NCBI RefSeq assembly: GCF_038066635.1
Contig: NZ_JBBUTI010000001.1
Span: 372,001-436,000 of the forward strand
Length of the DNA: 64,000 nt
From: Ideonella margarita
GTDB lineage: Bacteria; Pseudomonadota; Gammaproteobacteria; Burkholderiales; Burkholderiaceae_C
Direction of reading: 5' to 3'
Part shown: positions 1 through 9,148 of the stretch, in pieces
Numbering within the stretch: the stretch's first letter is position 1
Layout of the letters: each line of letters begins with the position of its first letter
The notes under the pieces: model-generated
The model's input: only the letters and a program-made list of their open reading frames with translations
The model's database searches: none
Told to the model about the DNA's origin: nothing
Position numbers and translations under genes: made by a program

Positions 1-1
1 C

Positions 2-1243
2 CTGCTGGCGGGTCTGGTGGCCTGGCACAACAAGCGCTGGTTCCGGCGCCGCCTGAAGGCCGAGCAGATCGACGGTGTGGGCCTTGTGCGCTTTGCCTAC
101 GCCAGCGGGCCGCAGGGGCCTGCACAGCCGCTGTTTACCCCTGAGCAACTGGTGCCTGGCCTCAAGGCCAAGCGCCTGGAAGCCTTTGTCAACGCACACG
201 GGTTTGATGAGCGCCCCGGCCCGGGCACCTGGCCCACGCGTGACATCAGCCATGCCTTGCCCGACCAGGCCGTGCATTGGCGCTACCTGATGACCGCCGC
301 CTATCCGGGCGAAGGCAAGAACCCGCTGCGGGCCCTGGTGGGCCGTGTGCCGCCCGGTGGCGTGATGCCCGTGGGCGGCCGGCCGGCTTGGTCGCTGCCC
401 AAGGTGGGTGGCTTGGTGGCGGGCGTGGCGCTGGTGCTTGGCGCGGCGCTCTTTGGCTGGCACACCTGGCAGGCCCGCACCGCGGCAGCCGCCGCCACCG
501 CGGCGGCGGAGGCGGCCTCGGCAGCGTCGGCTGCGGCAGCGGCCTCTGCGGTGGCGGCGGCTGAAGCCAAGGCGGCTGCGCTGAAACAAGCCGAGGCGGC
601 GTCTGCGGCGGCTGCCCAGGCGGCGGAGGCTGCGTCAGCCGCTGCTGCTTCGGATGACGCCGCATCAGCGGCCGGGTCTGAACACGACAAGCCAGCCGAC
701 GCCGCCGACAAGACCCCGGCAGCAACCAAGGCTTCTGCCCACGACGACGCCCACGCCGCCGGCAAGGCCAAGGCCACCGCAGAGCCGCAGGAGCGGATCG
801 ATCCGGTCATCAAGCCTGACAAGTCGGCCATGGCCGCGCAGGCCGAATCGCCTGACGGTGAGGCGGAGCGCCCCGCCCGGCCGCAGGGCCGCTACGCCAA
901 GCGGCCCTTGCACGCCTTGCCCGGCACGCCTGCACCTGCTGCCAAGGCCGAGGCGGAAGAGCCTCGCACGGCTCCGCCCGCTGCGGCGACCAAGTCGGCG
1001 GCGCCTGCGGGCAAGTTCGCGCTGGTCACGGGCGCCTACGCCGACCCTGCGCCGCTGGTGGCCATGCGCCGCCGGCTGCGCCAGGCGCTCGGCCGCGAGG
1101 GCGAGCACCTGCAACTCGAACTGCTGCCCGCCCCCGGTGGGCAGGCGCTCACGCTGTGGCCGCTGAAGTCCGAGCAGGAAGCTCAAGTGCTGGCGCGCCT
1201 GCTGCAGCAGAACGGCATCCCGATGCGGGTGGTCGCCTTCTAG
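2..1243 (+). CDS. SPOR-like C-terminal membrane protein, 5' end cut by window
   Basis: The reading frame is open from the first base, so the N-terminus lies outside the window; 413 residues are visible. After about 130 residues there is one hydrophobic segment (VAGVALVLGAALFGW), then roughly 170 residues of alanine-rich, charged low-complexity linker, then a C-terminal block of about 75 residues that begins KFALVTGAYADP and ends NGIPMRVVAF. That block has the pattern of a SPOR (peptidoglycan-binding) domain: a beta strand ending in GAYADP, a helix with ARLLQQNGIP, and a closing strand. The visible start resembles the end of a further hydrophobic stretch. The function is not recognised; a cell-envelope role follows only from the SPOR-like end. 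A GTG at 17 is in frame but is unlikely to be the true start. Confidence 0.6.
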   Translation: MLAGLVAWHNKRWFRRRLKAEQIDGVGLVRFAYASGPQGPAQPLFTPEQLVPGLKAKRLEAFVNAHGFDERPGPGTWPTRDISHALPDQAVHWRYLMTAAYPGEGKNPLRALVGRVPPGGVMPVGGRPAWSLPKVGGLVAGVALVLGAALFGWHTWQARTAAAAATAAAEAASAASAAAAASAVAAAEAKAAALKQAEAASAAAAQAAEAASAAAASDDAASAAGSEHDKPADAADKTPAATKASAHDDAHAAGKAKATAEPQERIDPVIKPDKSAMAAQAESPDGEAERPARPQGRYAKRPLHALPGTPAPAAKAEAEEPRTAPPAAATKSAAPAGKFALVTGAYADPAPLVAMRRRLRQALGREGEHLQLELLPAPGGQALTLWPLKSEQEAQVLARLLQQNGIPMRVVAF

Positions 1244-1425
1244 GTGCTTTGGCCCCGGCACGCCGCGCCGCGTGCAGTCCCGGGGGGCGCTCCGCAGCAG
1301 GTTGGCCAGTCATTGGTCGAGGCTTCTGGCAGCCCGGGAAGGGCAAGGTCAGGCAACACAGGCAGAATGCCGCCCGTGCTGCGCTGCAGCACCTTGCCCA
1401 CCCTGTAGCCGAAAATGCCCACACC

Positions 1426-2289
1426 ATGAGCGTTCATTCCGCCTCCACGCCAGCTGCCGCCACCCGCGCCAGCGTGAGCTTGCCCCGACTCCGTGACATG
1501 GTTGCGCGCGGCGAGAAGGTCACCATGCTGACCGCCTATGACGCCACGTTTGCGAGGATCATCGACGACGCCGGTGTGGACGTGCTGCTGGTCGGCGACT
1601 CCCTCGGCAATGTGATCCAGGGCGAGACCAGCACGCTGCCGGTCACGCTGGAGCACATGGCGTACCACACCCAGTGCGTGCGGCAAGGCCGCCGCAGCGC
1701 CTGGCTGGTGGCCGACATGCCGTTTGGCTCGTATGAAGCCAGCCCGCAGCAGGCACTGGCATCTGCCGTCGCCCTGATGCGAGCGGGTGCCCAGATGGTC
1801 AAGCTCGAAGGTGCCGGCCCGATGGTCGAGACCGTGCGCTTCCTGGTCGAGCGCGGCATTCCCGTGTGTGCCCACATCGGTCTGACGCCCCAGCGCGTGC
1901 ACGCCCTCGGCGGCTTCCGCGTGCAGGGCCGTGACGATGCGGCCGCCGCCATCCTGAAGGCCGAGGCCGCAGCGCTGGCCGAGGCCGGCGCCGACATGAT
2001 CGTGCTGGAGCTGGTGCCGTCGGCGCTGGCCCGTGACATCACGCTGGCGCATCCGCGCATGATCACCATCGGCATCGGCGCCGGCGCCGGTACCGCCGGC
2101 CAGGTGCTGGTGATGCATGACCTGCTGGGCATCACCTCGGGCAAGCGGCCGCGTTTCGTGCGTGACTTCACCCGTGTGGCTGGCACCGAGGCCGATGCGC
2201 CGGGTCTGTCGATCGCCCAGGCGGTGCAGGCCTATGTCGCCGCCGTCAAGGACGGCAGCTTCCCGGACGAGACCCAGCACGGCTACTGA
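1426..2289 (+). CDS. panB: 3-methyl-2-oxobutanoate hydroxymethyltransferase
   Basis: PanB, 287 residues, transfers a hydroxymethyl group from 5,10-methylene-THF to 2-oxoisovalerate to give ketopantoate, the first committed step of pantothenate synthesis. Diagnostic stretches are LLVGDSLGNV, the metal-binding GDS and ADMPFGSY, KLEGAG, and the family-typical ITIGIGAG...GQVLVMHDLLGI near the C-terminus. The frame is open upstream to 1156, but the ATG at 1426 gives the usual length and N-terminus. It is followed after 78 bases by panC on the same strand, so both probably share a transcript. Confidence 0.96.
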   Translation: MSVHSASTPAAATRASVSLPRLRDMVARGEKVTMLTAYDATFARIIDDAGVDVLLVGDSLGNVIQGETSTLPVTLEHMAYHTQCVRQGRRSAWLVADMPFGSYEASPQQALASAVALMRAGAQMVKLEGAGPMVETVRFLVERGIPVCAHIGLTPQRVHALGGFRVQGRDDAAAAILKAEAAALAEAGADMIVLELVPSALARDITLAHPRMITIGIGAGAGTAGQVLVMHDLLGITSGKRPRFVRDFTRVAGTEADAPGLSIAQAVQAYVAAVKDGSFPDETQHGY

Positions 2290-2367
2290 ACCCGTGCGTT
2301 GATCGGCCAGGCGCCAGCCCCGCGGACGGGCGGCCTGTGCCATCCACTCAATTGCAGGAGAGCGCCC

Positions 2368-3207
2368 ATGCGCGTCATTCACACCCTGGCCGAGCTGCGT
2401 GAAGCGCTCGCGGGCCAGACCAACACGGCCTTCGTCCCCACGATGGGCAACCTGCACGAGGGGCACCTCTCGCTGGTGCGCGAAGCCGCGCGCCTGGGCG
2501 GGCCGGTGGTGGTCAGCATCTTCGTGAACCGTCTGCAGTTCCTGCCGCACGAGGATTTTGACCAGTACCCCCGCACGCTGGCGCGTGACTGCGAGCTGCT
2601 GGCCCCGGCCGGCTGCGACATCGTGTTCGCGCCGTCCGAGGCTGAGCTCTATCCCGTCAAGCAGACCTACAAGGTCACGCCGCCGGCCGGCCTGGCCGAT
2701 TTGCTGGAAGGCGAGTTCCGCCCCGGCTTCTTCACGGGCGTGTGCACCGTGGTGATGAAGCTGTTCCAGTGCGTGCAGCCTGCGGTGGCCGTGTTCGGAC
2801 AGAAGGACTACCAGCAGCTCAAGGTCATCAAGGGCATGGCCGAGCAATTCGCGATGCCGGTGCAGGTGATCGGCGCGCCGACGGTGCGGGCCGATGACGG
2901 CCTGGCCCTGTCGTCGCGCAATGGCTACCTGGGCACGGATGAGCGCCTGGAAGCCGTGGCGCTGTCGAAGGCGCTGCAGCACCTGGCCGATGCCGCGCGT
3001 GACCCCAAGCAAACCCTCGCCGGCATGGAAGCCGCTGCCGCGGAAGAGCTGCGCCAGCGCGGCTGGGCGCCCGATTACCTGACGCTGCGTCGTCGCACCG
3101 ACCTGCTGCCACCCACCGACGCCGAGCGTGCCGCCGGCGAGCCTCTCGTGGCGCTGGGTGCAGCCCGACTGGGCGCCACGCGCCTGATCGACAACCTCGA
3201 ACTTTGA
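2368..3207 (+). CDS. panC: Pantothenate synthetase
   Basis: PanC, 279 residues, condenses pantoate with beta-alanine using ATP. The HIGH-type nucleotide motif is PTMGNLHEGHLSLV (about residues 28-41), followed by VSIFVNRLQF, VFGQKDYQQL and the KMSKS-like loop LSSRNGYL. The frame extends upstream to 2299, but the ATG at 2368 has a GCAGGAG ribosome binding site 7 bases before it and matches the family start. Its substrate beta-alanine is made by PanD, encoded 1.1 kb downstream beyond bioB. Confidence 0.96.
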   Translation: MRVIHTLAELREALAGQTNTAFVPTMGNLHEGHLSLVREAARLGGPVVVSIFVNRLQFLPHEDFDQYPRTLARDCELLAPAGCDIVFAPSEAELYPVKQTYKVTPPAGLADLLEGEFRPGFFTGVCTVVMKLFQCVQPAVAVFGQKDYQQLKVIKGMAEQFAMPVQVIGAPTVRADDGLALSSRNGYLGTDERLEAVALSKALQHLADAARDPKQTLAGMEAAAAEELRQRGWAPDYLTLRRRTDLLPPTDAERAAGEPLVALGAARLGATRLIDNLEL

Positions 3208-3223
3208 ACGCCGGAGAACTGCC

Positions 3224-4249
3224 ATGAGCATGCAAGACAACACCGCAGTGGCCGCACAGCCCATCCAGATCCACAAGCCGCGCGCGGCCCAGTCGGCGCC
3301 TGTCGAGCGTTGGTCTGTCGCTGACATCGAAGCCTTGTTCGACCTGCCGTTCCCGGAACTGATGCACCGTGCGCAGACCGTGCACCGCGAGCACTTCAAC
3401 CCGACCGAGGTCGAGCTGGCCACGTTGCTGTCGATCAAGACCGGCGGCTGCCCGGAAGATTGCGGCTACTGCCCGCAGTCGGTGCACTACGACACCGGCG
3501 TGGACGCCACGAAGATGATGGAAGTGGACGCCGTGCGTGAAGCCGCGCTGGCCGCCAAGGGCGCCGGTGCCACCCGCTTCTGCATGGGCGCCGCCTGGCG
3601 TGCGCCGAAGGACCGCGACGTGGAGAAGGTGGCCGAGCTGATCCGCGAGGTGAAGTCGCTGGGCCTGGAGGCCTGCTGCACGCTGGGCATGCTGAACGAA
3701 AACCAGGCCAAGGAGCTGAAGGACGCCGGCCTGGACTACTACAACCACAACCTCGACACCGCACCGGAAACCTACGGCCGCATCATCTCGACCCGCGACT
3801 ATCAGGACCGCCTGGACACGCTGGACAACGTGCGCAAGGCCGGCATGTCGGTGTGCTGCGGCGGCATCGTCGGCATGGGCGAAAGCCGCCGTGAGCGCGC
3901 CGGCCTGGTCGCCCAGATTGCCAATCTCGAGCCGTATCCGGAATCGGTGCCAATCAATGAGCTGGTGCAGGTGGAAGGCACACCGCTGGCGGGCACCGAC
4001 AAGCTCGACCCGTTCGAGTTCGTGCGCACCATCGCCGTGGCCCGCATCACCATGCCGAAGGCGCGCGTTCGCCTGTCGGCCGGTCGCCAGCAGATGGGGG
4101 AAGCCATCCAGGCGCTGTGTTTCCTGGCGGGTGCCAACTCGATCTTCTACGGCGACAAGCTGCTGACCACTGGCAACCCTGACGTTGACCGCGACCGTGA
4201 GTTGCTGGAACGTCTGGGCCTGCACGCCCGCCACAGCCACGCCGCCTGA
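3224..4249 (+). CDS. bioB: Biotin synthase (radical SAM)
   Basis: BioB, 341 residues, inserts sulfur into dethiobiotin. The radical-SAM cluster ligands are in GGCPEDCGYCPQ (CxxxCxxC). The later ligands of the sacrificial 2Fe-2S cluster are seen in RFCMGAAWR, ACCTLGML, CCGGIVGMGE and the arginine of RVRLSAGR. The first 35 or so residues are a poorly conserved extension. GGAG at 3213-3216 precedes the ATG. It starts 17 bases after panC and is followed by panD, so a biotin gene sits inside a pantothenate cluster. Confidence 0.97.
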   Translation: MSMQDNTAVAAQPIQIHKPRAAQSAPVERWSVADIEALFDLPFPELMHRAQTVHREHFNPTEVELATLLSIKTGGCPEDCGYCPQSVHYDTGVDATKMMEVDAVREAALAAKGAGATRFCMGAAWRAPKDRDVEKVAELIREVKSLGLEACCTLGMLNENQAKELKDAGLDYYNHNLDTAPETYGRIISTRDYQDRLDTLDNVRKAGMSVCCGGIVGMGESRRERAGLVAQIANLEPYPESVPINELVQVEGTPLAGTDKLDPFEFVRTIAVARITMPKARVRLSAGRQQMGEAIQALCFLAGANSIFYGDKLLTTGNPDVDRDRELLERLGLHARHSHAA

Positions 4250-4300
4250 TCTACGGGCTTTGCCTGTCTTGCCGATCCGTTTCCTGAAGTTGCCTGAGCT

Positions 4301-4711
4301 ATGTTTCGTACCCTGCTGAAGTCCAAGATCCACCGCGCCACCGTCACGCATTGCGAACTGCATTACGAAGGCTCGTGCGGCATTGATGAAGACCTGCTCG
4401 ACGCCGCCAACCTGCGGCCCAATGAGCAGATCCACATCTGGAACGTGAACAACGGCGAACGCTTCATCACCTACGCCATCAAGGCGCCACGCGGCAGCGG
4501 CATCATCTCGCTCAATGGCTCGGCTGCACGTCGGGCCAGCGTGGGTGATCTGGTCATCATTGCGGCGTTTGGCCTGGTGCACGAAGACAAGCTCGACGAC
4601 TGCGTGCCGCAGCTGGTGTTCCCGGACGCGGCCAACCGCATCACGGAAGTGCGCCATACGCCGGCCGGCCCGCAGGCGGGTGACCCGGACATCCTGCCGC
4701 TGTCGGTTTGA
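4301..4711 (+). CDS. panD: Aspartate 1-decarboxylase
   Basis: PanD, 136 residues, makes beta-alanine from aspartate. It is a self-processing pyruvoyl enzyme: the cleavage site Gly24-Ser25 is visible in YEGSCGIDE, and Lys9 (KSKIHRATVT), Tyr58-type (RFITYAI) and the GSGIISLNGSAAR loop are present. The C-terminal tail of about 15 residues after EVRHTP is slightly longer than in E. coli. With panB and panC it gives all committed pantothenate steps except ketopantoate reductase, for which a candidate lies at 24976-25995. Confidence 0.96.
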   Translation: MFRTLLKSKIHRATVTHCELHYEGSCGIDEDLLDAANLRPNEQIHIWNVNNGERFITYAIKAPRGSGIISLNGSAARRASVGDLVIIAAFGLVHEDKLDDCVPQLVFPDAANRITEVRHTPAGPQAGDPDILPLSV

Positions 4712-4722
4712 GTGGCTCAGCC

Positions 4723-6096
4723 ATGAACAGCAACGCCGACTGGCGCCGTCGCAGCCTGGCGGCGGTGTGGCACCCGTGTACCCAGATGAAGCTGCATGCG
4801 CCCGAAGGCGCCGATGTGCCGCTGATTCCGGTGACCCGCGCCGAGGGCGTCTGGCTGCATGACGCCGACGGTGGCCGCTACCTGGACGCCATCAGCTCCT
4901 GGTGGGTCAACCTGTTCGGCCACAACCACCCGGCCATCCGCGCCGCGTTGACCGACCAGCTGCAGCGCCTTGATCACGTCATGCTGGCCGGCTTCACTCA
5001 TGCGCCGGTGGTGGAGTTGTCTGAGCGGCTGGCGGCGCTCACCGGCCTGGGCCATGCCTTTTATGGCAGCGATGGTGCGTCTGCCACCGAGATCGCGTTG
5101 AAGATGAGCGCGCACCACTGGCGCAATGCCGGGCAGCCCGCCAAGAACGGTTTTGTCAGCGTGGCCGGGGGCTATCACGGTGAAACCGTGGGTGCGCTGG
5201 CCGTGACCGACATCGCCCTGTTCCGCGAGGCCTACGCGCCGCTGGTGCGCCTGGCCCACACCGTGCCCAGCCCGGATGCCCGTGCCGCAAGGGGCGATCA
5301 AACCGCAGCGGATGTGGCCCACCTGGCCGCTGATGCGGCGGAGCGCTGGCTGGCTGAGCACCATGCCACCACCGCGGCCATGATCGTGGAGCCGCTGGTG
5401 CAGTGCGCCTCAGGCATGGCCATGCACCACCCGGTCTACCTGCAGCGGCTGAGGGCGGCCTGCAGCCAGTGGCAGGTGCATCTGGTGCTGGATGAAATCG
5501 CGGTGGGCTTCGGCCGCACCGGCAGCTTGTTTGCTCACCAGCAGGCGGGCATCCAGCCCGACTTCTTGTGCCTCTCGAAGGGCCTGACCGGCGGCACCTT
5601 GCCCCTGAGCGTGGTGCTGTGCACCGACGCGGTGTATGGCGCCTTTTATGACGACGAAGTGGCGCGTGGCTTTCTGCATTCGCACAGCTACACAGGCAAC
5701 CCGCTGGCGTGCCGGGCGGCACTCGCCACGCTCGATCTGTTTGATGAGACCAACGCGCTGGTGGCCAACCAGGCCAGCGCCTCGCACCTGGCTGCGCTGT
5801 TCGAGCCCTTGAGCACCCATGCGCGGGTGCGCCATGCGCGGCAGCAGGGCATGATCTTCGCGTGGGACGTGGCCAGCAGCCTGCCCGATTTCGCCCGGCG
5901 TTACAGCCGCGCCGCGCTGGCCCGGGGCCTGGTGCTGCGGCCCATCGGCCACACGCTGTATGCCATGCCGCCCTATGTCATGAACGAGACCGAGATGGCC
6001 CACCTGGCCACCGGCGCGCTGGCCGCGCTGAACGACACCCTGGCGCAAGAGCAGGGCGGTGACGCCGTGACCCAAGGGGTGATGGATGCTGTCTGA
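4723..6096 (+). CDS. bioA: Adenosylmethionine-8-amino-7-oxononanoate aminotransferase
   Basis: BioA, 457 residues, a PLP fold-type I class III aminotransferase that forms 7,8-diaminopelargonate. Evidence: WHPCTQMK near the N-terminus, DAISSWWVNLFGHNHP, the PLP lysine (about Lys286) in CLSKGLTGGTLPL, and LVLDEIAVGFGRTG. A TTG at 4708 overlapping the panD stop is in frame, but the ATG at 4723 gives the normal start. The 3' end overlaps bioD by 11 bases, which indicates translational coupling in a bioA-bioD-bioF unit. Confidence 0.96.
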   Translation: MNSNADWRRRSLAAVWHPCTQMKLHAPEGADVPLIPVTRAEGVWLHDADGGRYLDAISSWWVNLFGHNHPAIRAALTDQLQRLDHVMLAGFTHAPVVELSERLAALTGLGHAFYGSDGASATEIALKMSAHHWRNAGQPAKNGFVSVAGGYHGETVGALAVTDIALFREAYAPLVRLAHTVPSPDARAARGDQTAADVAHLAADAAERWLAEHHATTAAMIVEPLVQCASGMAMHHPVYLQRLRAACSQWQVHLVLDEIAVGFGRTGSLFAHQQAGIQPDFLCLSKGLTGGTLPLSVVLCTDAVYGAFYDDEVARGFLHSHSYTGNPLACRAALATLDLFDETNALVANQASASHLAALFEPLSTHARVRHARQQGMIFAWDVASSLPDFARRYSRAALARGLVLRPIGHTLYAMPPYVMNETEMAHLATGALAALNDTLAQEQGGDAVTQGVMDAV

Positions 6097-6772
6097 ACGT
6101 ACGCCCCGGTGGTTCGTGACCGGCACCGACACCGGTGTGGGCAAGACCTTCATCAGCGCCGCCTTGCTGCACGCGCTGGCCACCCGCCACGCTCGCGTGG
6201 TGGGCATGAAGCCGGTCGCGGCCGGGCTGGTGCTGCGCGAGGGCCGGATGGTGAGCGAGGACGTGCTGCAACTGCGCGCCGCCTCCACCGTGCAGGTGCC
6301 CGCCGACCTGGACAACCCCGTGGCCTTGCCCGATCCGCTGTCGCCACATTTGGCAGCCCGGCGCGCCCAGCGCCCGGTGCAGGTGGCCGAGCTGGTGAGT
6401 GCCTTCGAGGCGCTCTGCACCCATGCCGACGCCGTGCTGGTGGAAGGCGCTGGCGGCTGGCGCGTGCCGCTCAACGACAGTGAAACGCTGGCCGACCTGG
6501 CGCGCGCCCTGAAAGCGCCCGTGGTGATGGTGGTGGGCATGCGTCTGGGCTGCCTCAACCACGCGCTGCTGACCGCCGAAGCGGTGCGGGCCGATGGCTT
6601 GACGCTGGCCGGCTGGGTGGCGAATGTGATCGACCCCGACATGGCCTGCCTCGACGAGAACATCCAGACCCTGCAAGCCCGGCTGGGCGCGCCCTTGCTG
6701 GGCGTGGTGCCCTGGCAGCCCCAACCTGACGCCGCCGCTATCCAACTGGCCCTGCCGCAGGTGGCGCCGTGA
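6086..6772 (+). CDS. bioD: ATP-dependent dethiobiotin synthetase
   Basis: BioD, 228 residues, closes the ureido ring of dethiobiotin from DAPA, CO2 and ATP. The P-loop is GTDTGVGKT (residues 13-21), followed by VVGMKPVAAG and the VEGAGGWRVPL motif. The ATG lies inside the end of bioA, and the stop overlaps the GTG of bioF by four bases, so the three genes are translationally linked. Confidence 0.96.
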   Translation: MLSERTPRWFVTGTDTGVGKTFISAALLHALATRHARVVGMKPVAAGLVLREGRMVSEDVLQLRAASTVQVPADLDNPVALPDPLSPHLAARRAQRPVQVAELVSAFEALCTHADAVLVEGAGGWRVPLNDSETLADLARALKAPVVMVVGMRLGCLNHALLTAEAVRADGLTLAGWVANVIDPDMACLDENIQTLQARLGAPLLGVVPWQPQPDAAAIQLALPQVAP

Positions 6773-7986
6773 GCTGGCTGCATGAGTTTGAAGAGCGCCT
6801 GAGCGCGCTCGACACACAGCAACTGCGCCGGCGCAGGCGCGCTGTGCAGCCCCAGCACGGCGCCCACTTGCTGGTGGACGGGAAGCCGATGCTGGCGTTC
6901 TGCAGCAATGATTACCTCGGCCTGGCGCAAGACGCTGCCTTGCGCGCGGCCGTGCATGCGGCGGTTGATGTCTACGGCGTGGGCGCCGGGGCATCGCCGA
7001 TGGTCAGCGGGCACAGCGTGGCGAATGCGGCGCTGGAGCTTGAACTCGCTGACGCCGTGCAACTGCCCCGTGCGCTGTATTTCTACGCCGGCTTTGCCAC
7101 CAATGCCAGCATCGTGCCGGCGCTGGTGGGTGAGGGCGATGCGCTGTTTTCCGATGCCCTGAACCATGCCTGTCTGATCGATGGCGCGCGTTTGTCTCGC
7201 GCCACCATCCACCGCTACGCGCATGCAGACTTGAATGATCTGGCGAGCAAGCTGGCCGCCAGCACGGCGCGCCGCAAGCTGGTCATCAGCGATGCGGTGT
7301 TCAGCATGGACGGCAATGTGGCCGATATTCGCGGCCTGCTGGCGCTGTGCGAGGCGCACGACGCGCTGCTGCTGCTGGACGACGCCCACGGCTTTGGCGT
7401 GCTCGGCCCGCAGGGTCGGGGCGCGCTGGCGGCTGCCGGTCTGACCGGGCCGCTGGCATCCAGTCGTGTTCTCTACATGGCCACGCTGGGCAAGGCGCTG
7501 GGCGTGGCTGGTGCCTTCGTGGCAGGGCCCGACACGCTGGTGGAATGGCTGCTGCAGAAGACCCGCAGCTACACCTACGCCACGGCGGCGCCGGCATTGC
7601 TGGCCGAGGCAGTTCGGGCTGGCTTGCGTGAATGCCTGGGTGAGGGCGGCGATGGCCGCCGCGCCCACCTGGATGCGTTGATCACCGCCCTGCGTGCGGG
7701 CTTGATGCCAGGCGCACATCCGGCCATCGACGCGGCGGGATGGACGCTGATGCCTTCGGCCACGCCGATCCAGCCGCTGGTGGTGGGCAGCAATGCCGAC
7801 GCACTGGGCGTGATGGCGGCCTTGCAGGCGCGTGGCATCTGGGTGCCGGCCATCCGCCCGCCCACGGTGCCTGCGGGCACGGCGCGGCTGCGCATTGCGC
7901 TCAGCGCCGCGCACACCCTGGACGATGTGTCGGTGTTGCTGCAGGCTTTGTACGACGCGGCGTTGGCGCCGCGCTCGGCTGGCTGA
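6769..7986 (+). CDS. bioF: 8-amino-7-oxononanoate synthase
   Basis: BioF, 405 residues, condenses pimeloyl-ACP or -CoA with alanine (alpha-oxoamine synthase family, PLP). Motifs: FCSNDYLGLA, GVGAGASPMVSGHS, DDAHGFGVLGP and the PLP lysine (about Lys242) in TLGKALGVAGAF. It starts with GTG in a GTGA overlap with bioD. No bioC, bioH or birA gene is present nearby, so pimelate supply must be encoded elsewhere. It is the last gene of the pan/bio run and converges on the desaturase gene. Confidence 0.96.
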   Translation: MSWLHEFEERLSALDTQQLRRRRRAVQPQHGAHLLVDGKPMLAFCSNDYLGLAQDAALRAAVHAAVDVYGVGAGASPMVSGHSVANAALELELADAVQLPRALYFYAGFATNASIVPALVGEGDALFSDALNHACLIDGARLSRATIHRYAHADLNDLASKLAASTARRKLVISDAVFSMDGNVADIRGLLALCEAHDALLLLDDAHGFGVLGPQGRGALAAAGLTGPLASSRVLYMATLGKALGVAGAFVAGPDTLVEWLLQKTRSYTYATAAPALLAEAVRAGLRECLGEGGDGRRAHLDALITALRAGLMPGAHPAIDAAGWTLMPSATPIQPLVVGSNADALGVMAALQARGIWVPAIRPPTVPAGTARLRIALSAAHTLDDVSVLLQALYDAALAPRSAG

Positions 7987-8034
7987 ACAGCCGCTTGAGC
8001 GGCGGTCAGAGTGGCGGCTTCAGCGGCTGCCTGA

Positions 8035-9135
8035 TCAGCGCGCCCCGGCGCCCATGCCGGCCAGGCCTTGTTCAGTCGGCTGGCTCGGGAAGCTGTGCCG
8101 CAGGATGCGCCACACCACCTGGCCAAACTGGCGCGGCAGCGAGCCGGTGTTGTAGGCCACGCCATAGCGGCGACAGATGTCGCGCACGGTGACGGCCATG
8201 TCGGCGTAGCGGTTCGCCGGCACGTCCGGGAACAGGTGGTGCTCGATCTGGTGGCTCAGGTTGCCTGACAAGACGTTCAGCAATTTGCCGCCCGCGATGT
8301 TCGACGAGCCCAGGATCTGCCGGTAGTACCAGTGCGCGCGGGTTTCGTTGCGCACGCTGTGCTTCGGGAAGGTGTGTGCGTTGGTCGTGAAATGGCCGCA
8401 GAAGATGATGGTGTAGGTCCACAGGTTGCGCAGACCATTGGCCACCAGGTTGCCGGCTGCCACCGCCAGGAAACCCGGGCCGGCCAGCGCAGGCCACACC
8501 AGGTAATCCTTGATCAGCTGGCGGCGCATCTTGCGCAGCACCGGCACGGCTTCCTGCTTGATCATGTCGCGGTGGCGCTGGCTCTTGAACCAGCGGCCCA
8601 GCCGGATGTCCTGGATGGCTACGCCCCACTGGAAGTACAGCGCGAAGATCACGGCATACAGCGGCTGGAACAGCGCGGCGGGTGTCCACTTCTGCTCGGG
8701 GAACAGGCGCAGCACGCCATAGCCGATGTCGTCGTCCATGCCGTGCACGTTGGTGTACGTGTGGTGCCGGAAGTTGTGGGTCTTGCGCCAGTTGGCGCTG
8801 GTGCCGGCGATGTCCCACTCGAACACGGCGCCGCGCAGGTGCGGATCACCCATCCAGTCGTACTGACCGTGGATGACGTTGTGGCCCAGCTCCATGTTGT
8901 CGAGGATCTTCGAGATGCCGAGCGTCAGGGCACCTACGCCCCAGAACGACCAGAACCATGCGCCCGGCAAGAAGGCGCCGATCAGCAGCAGGGCACGGCC
9001 CAGCAGTTCGCTCCAGCGCACGGCGGCCTGGATGCGGCGGATGTAGCGGGCGTCCTGGGCGCCCAGGCTCGCCACGGTGCGCTCGCGCAGGGCTTCGATT
9101 TCGGCGCCGAAGCGCTGCAGGTGGTCGTCGTTCAT
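8035..9135 (-). CDS. Membrane fatty-acid desaturase
   Basis: A 366-residue acyl-lipid or acyl-CoA desaturase. The three histidine boxes of the family are visible: HNVIH at residues 85-89, HNFRHH at 120-125 and HQIEHH near residue 310. Hydrophobic segments flank them, as expected for a di-iron membrane enzyme. The TTG-initiated extension to 9159 would overlap the reductase gene; the ATG at 9135 leaves a 13-base gap. It is downstream of, and probably co-transcribed with, a matching electron-donor reductase, an arrangement like P. aeruginosa desC-desB. Position specificity (delta-9 is usual) cannot be read from the sequence. Confidence 0.9.
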   Translation of the reverse strand: MNDDHLQRFGAEIEALRERTVASLGAQDARYIRRIQAAVRWSELLGRALLLIGAFLPGAWFWSFWGVGALTLGISKILDNMELGHNVIHGQYDWMGDPHLRGAVFEWDIAGTSANWRKTHNFRHHTYTNVHGMDDDIGYGVLRLFPEQKWTPAALFQPLYAVIFALYFQWGVAIQDIRLGRWFKSQRHRDMIKQEAVPVLRKMRRQLIKDYLVWPALAGPGFLAVAAGNLVANGLRNLWTYTIIFCGHFTTNAHTFPKHSVRNETRAHWYYRQILGSSNIAGGKLLNVLSGNLSHQIEHHLFPDVPANRYADMAVTVRDICRRYGVAYNTGSLPRQFGQVVWRILRHSFPSQPTEQGLAGMGAGAR

Positions 9136-9148
9136 GCGGAGGGGCAGG

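Noticed and set aside
480..800. Alanine-rich stretch as membrane helices
   Set aside because: It contains regular Glu, Lys, Asp and Gln; it is a low-complexity linker.
4708..4722. TTG start for bioA overlapping panD
   Set aside because: The ATG 15 bases later gives the family length and start; TTG starts are rare.
7987..8034. Bidirectional terminator between bioF and the desaturase gene
   Set aside because: GCCGC-TTGA-GCGGC is short and has no T-tract on either strand.
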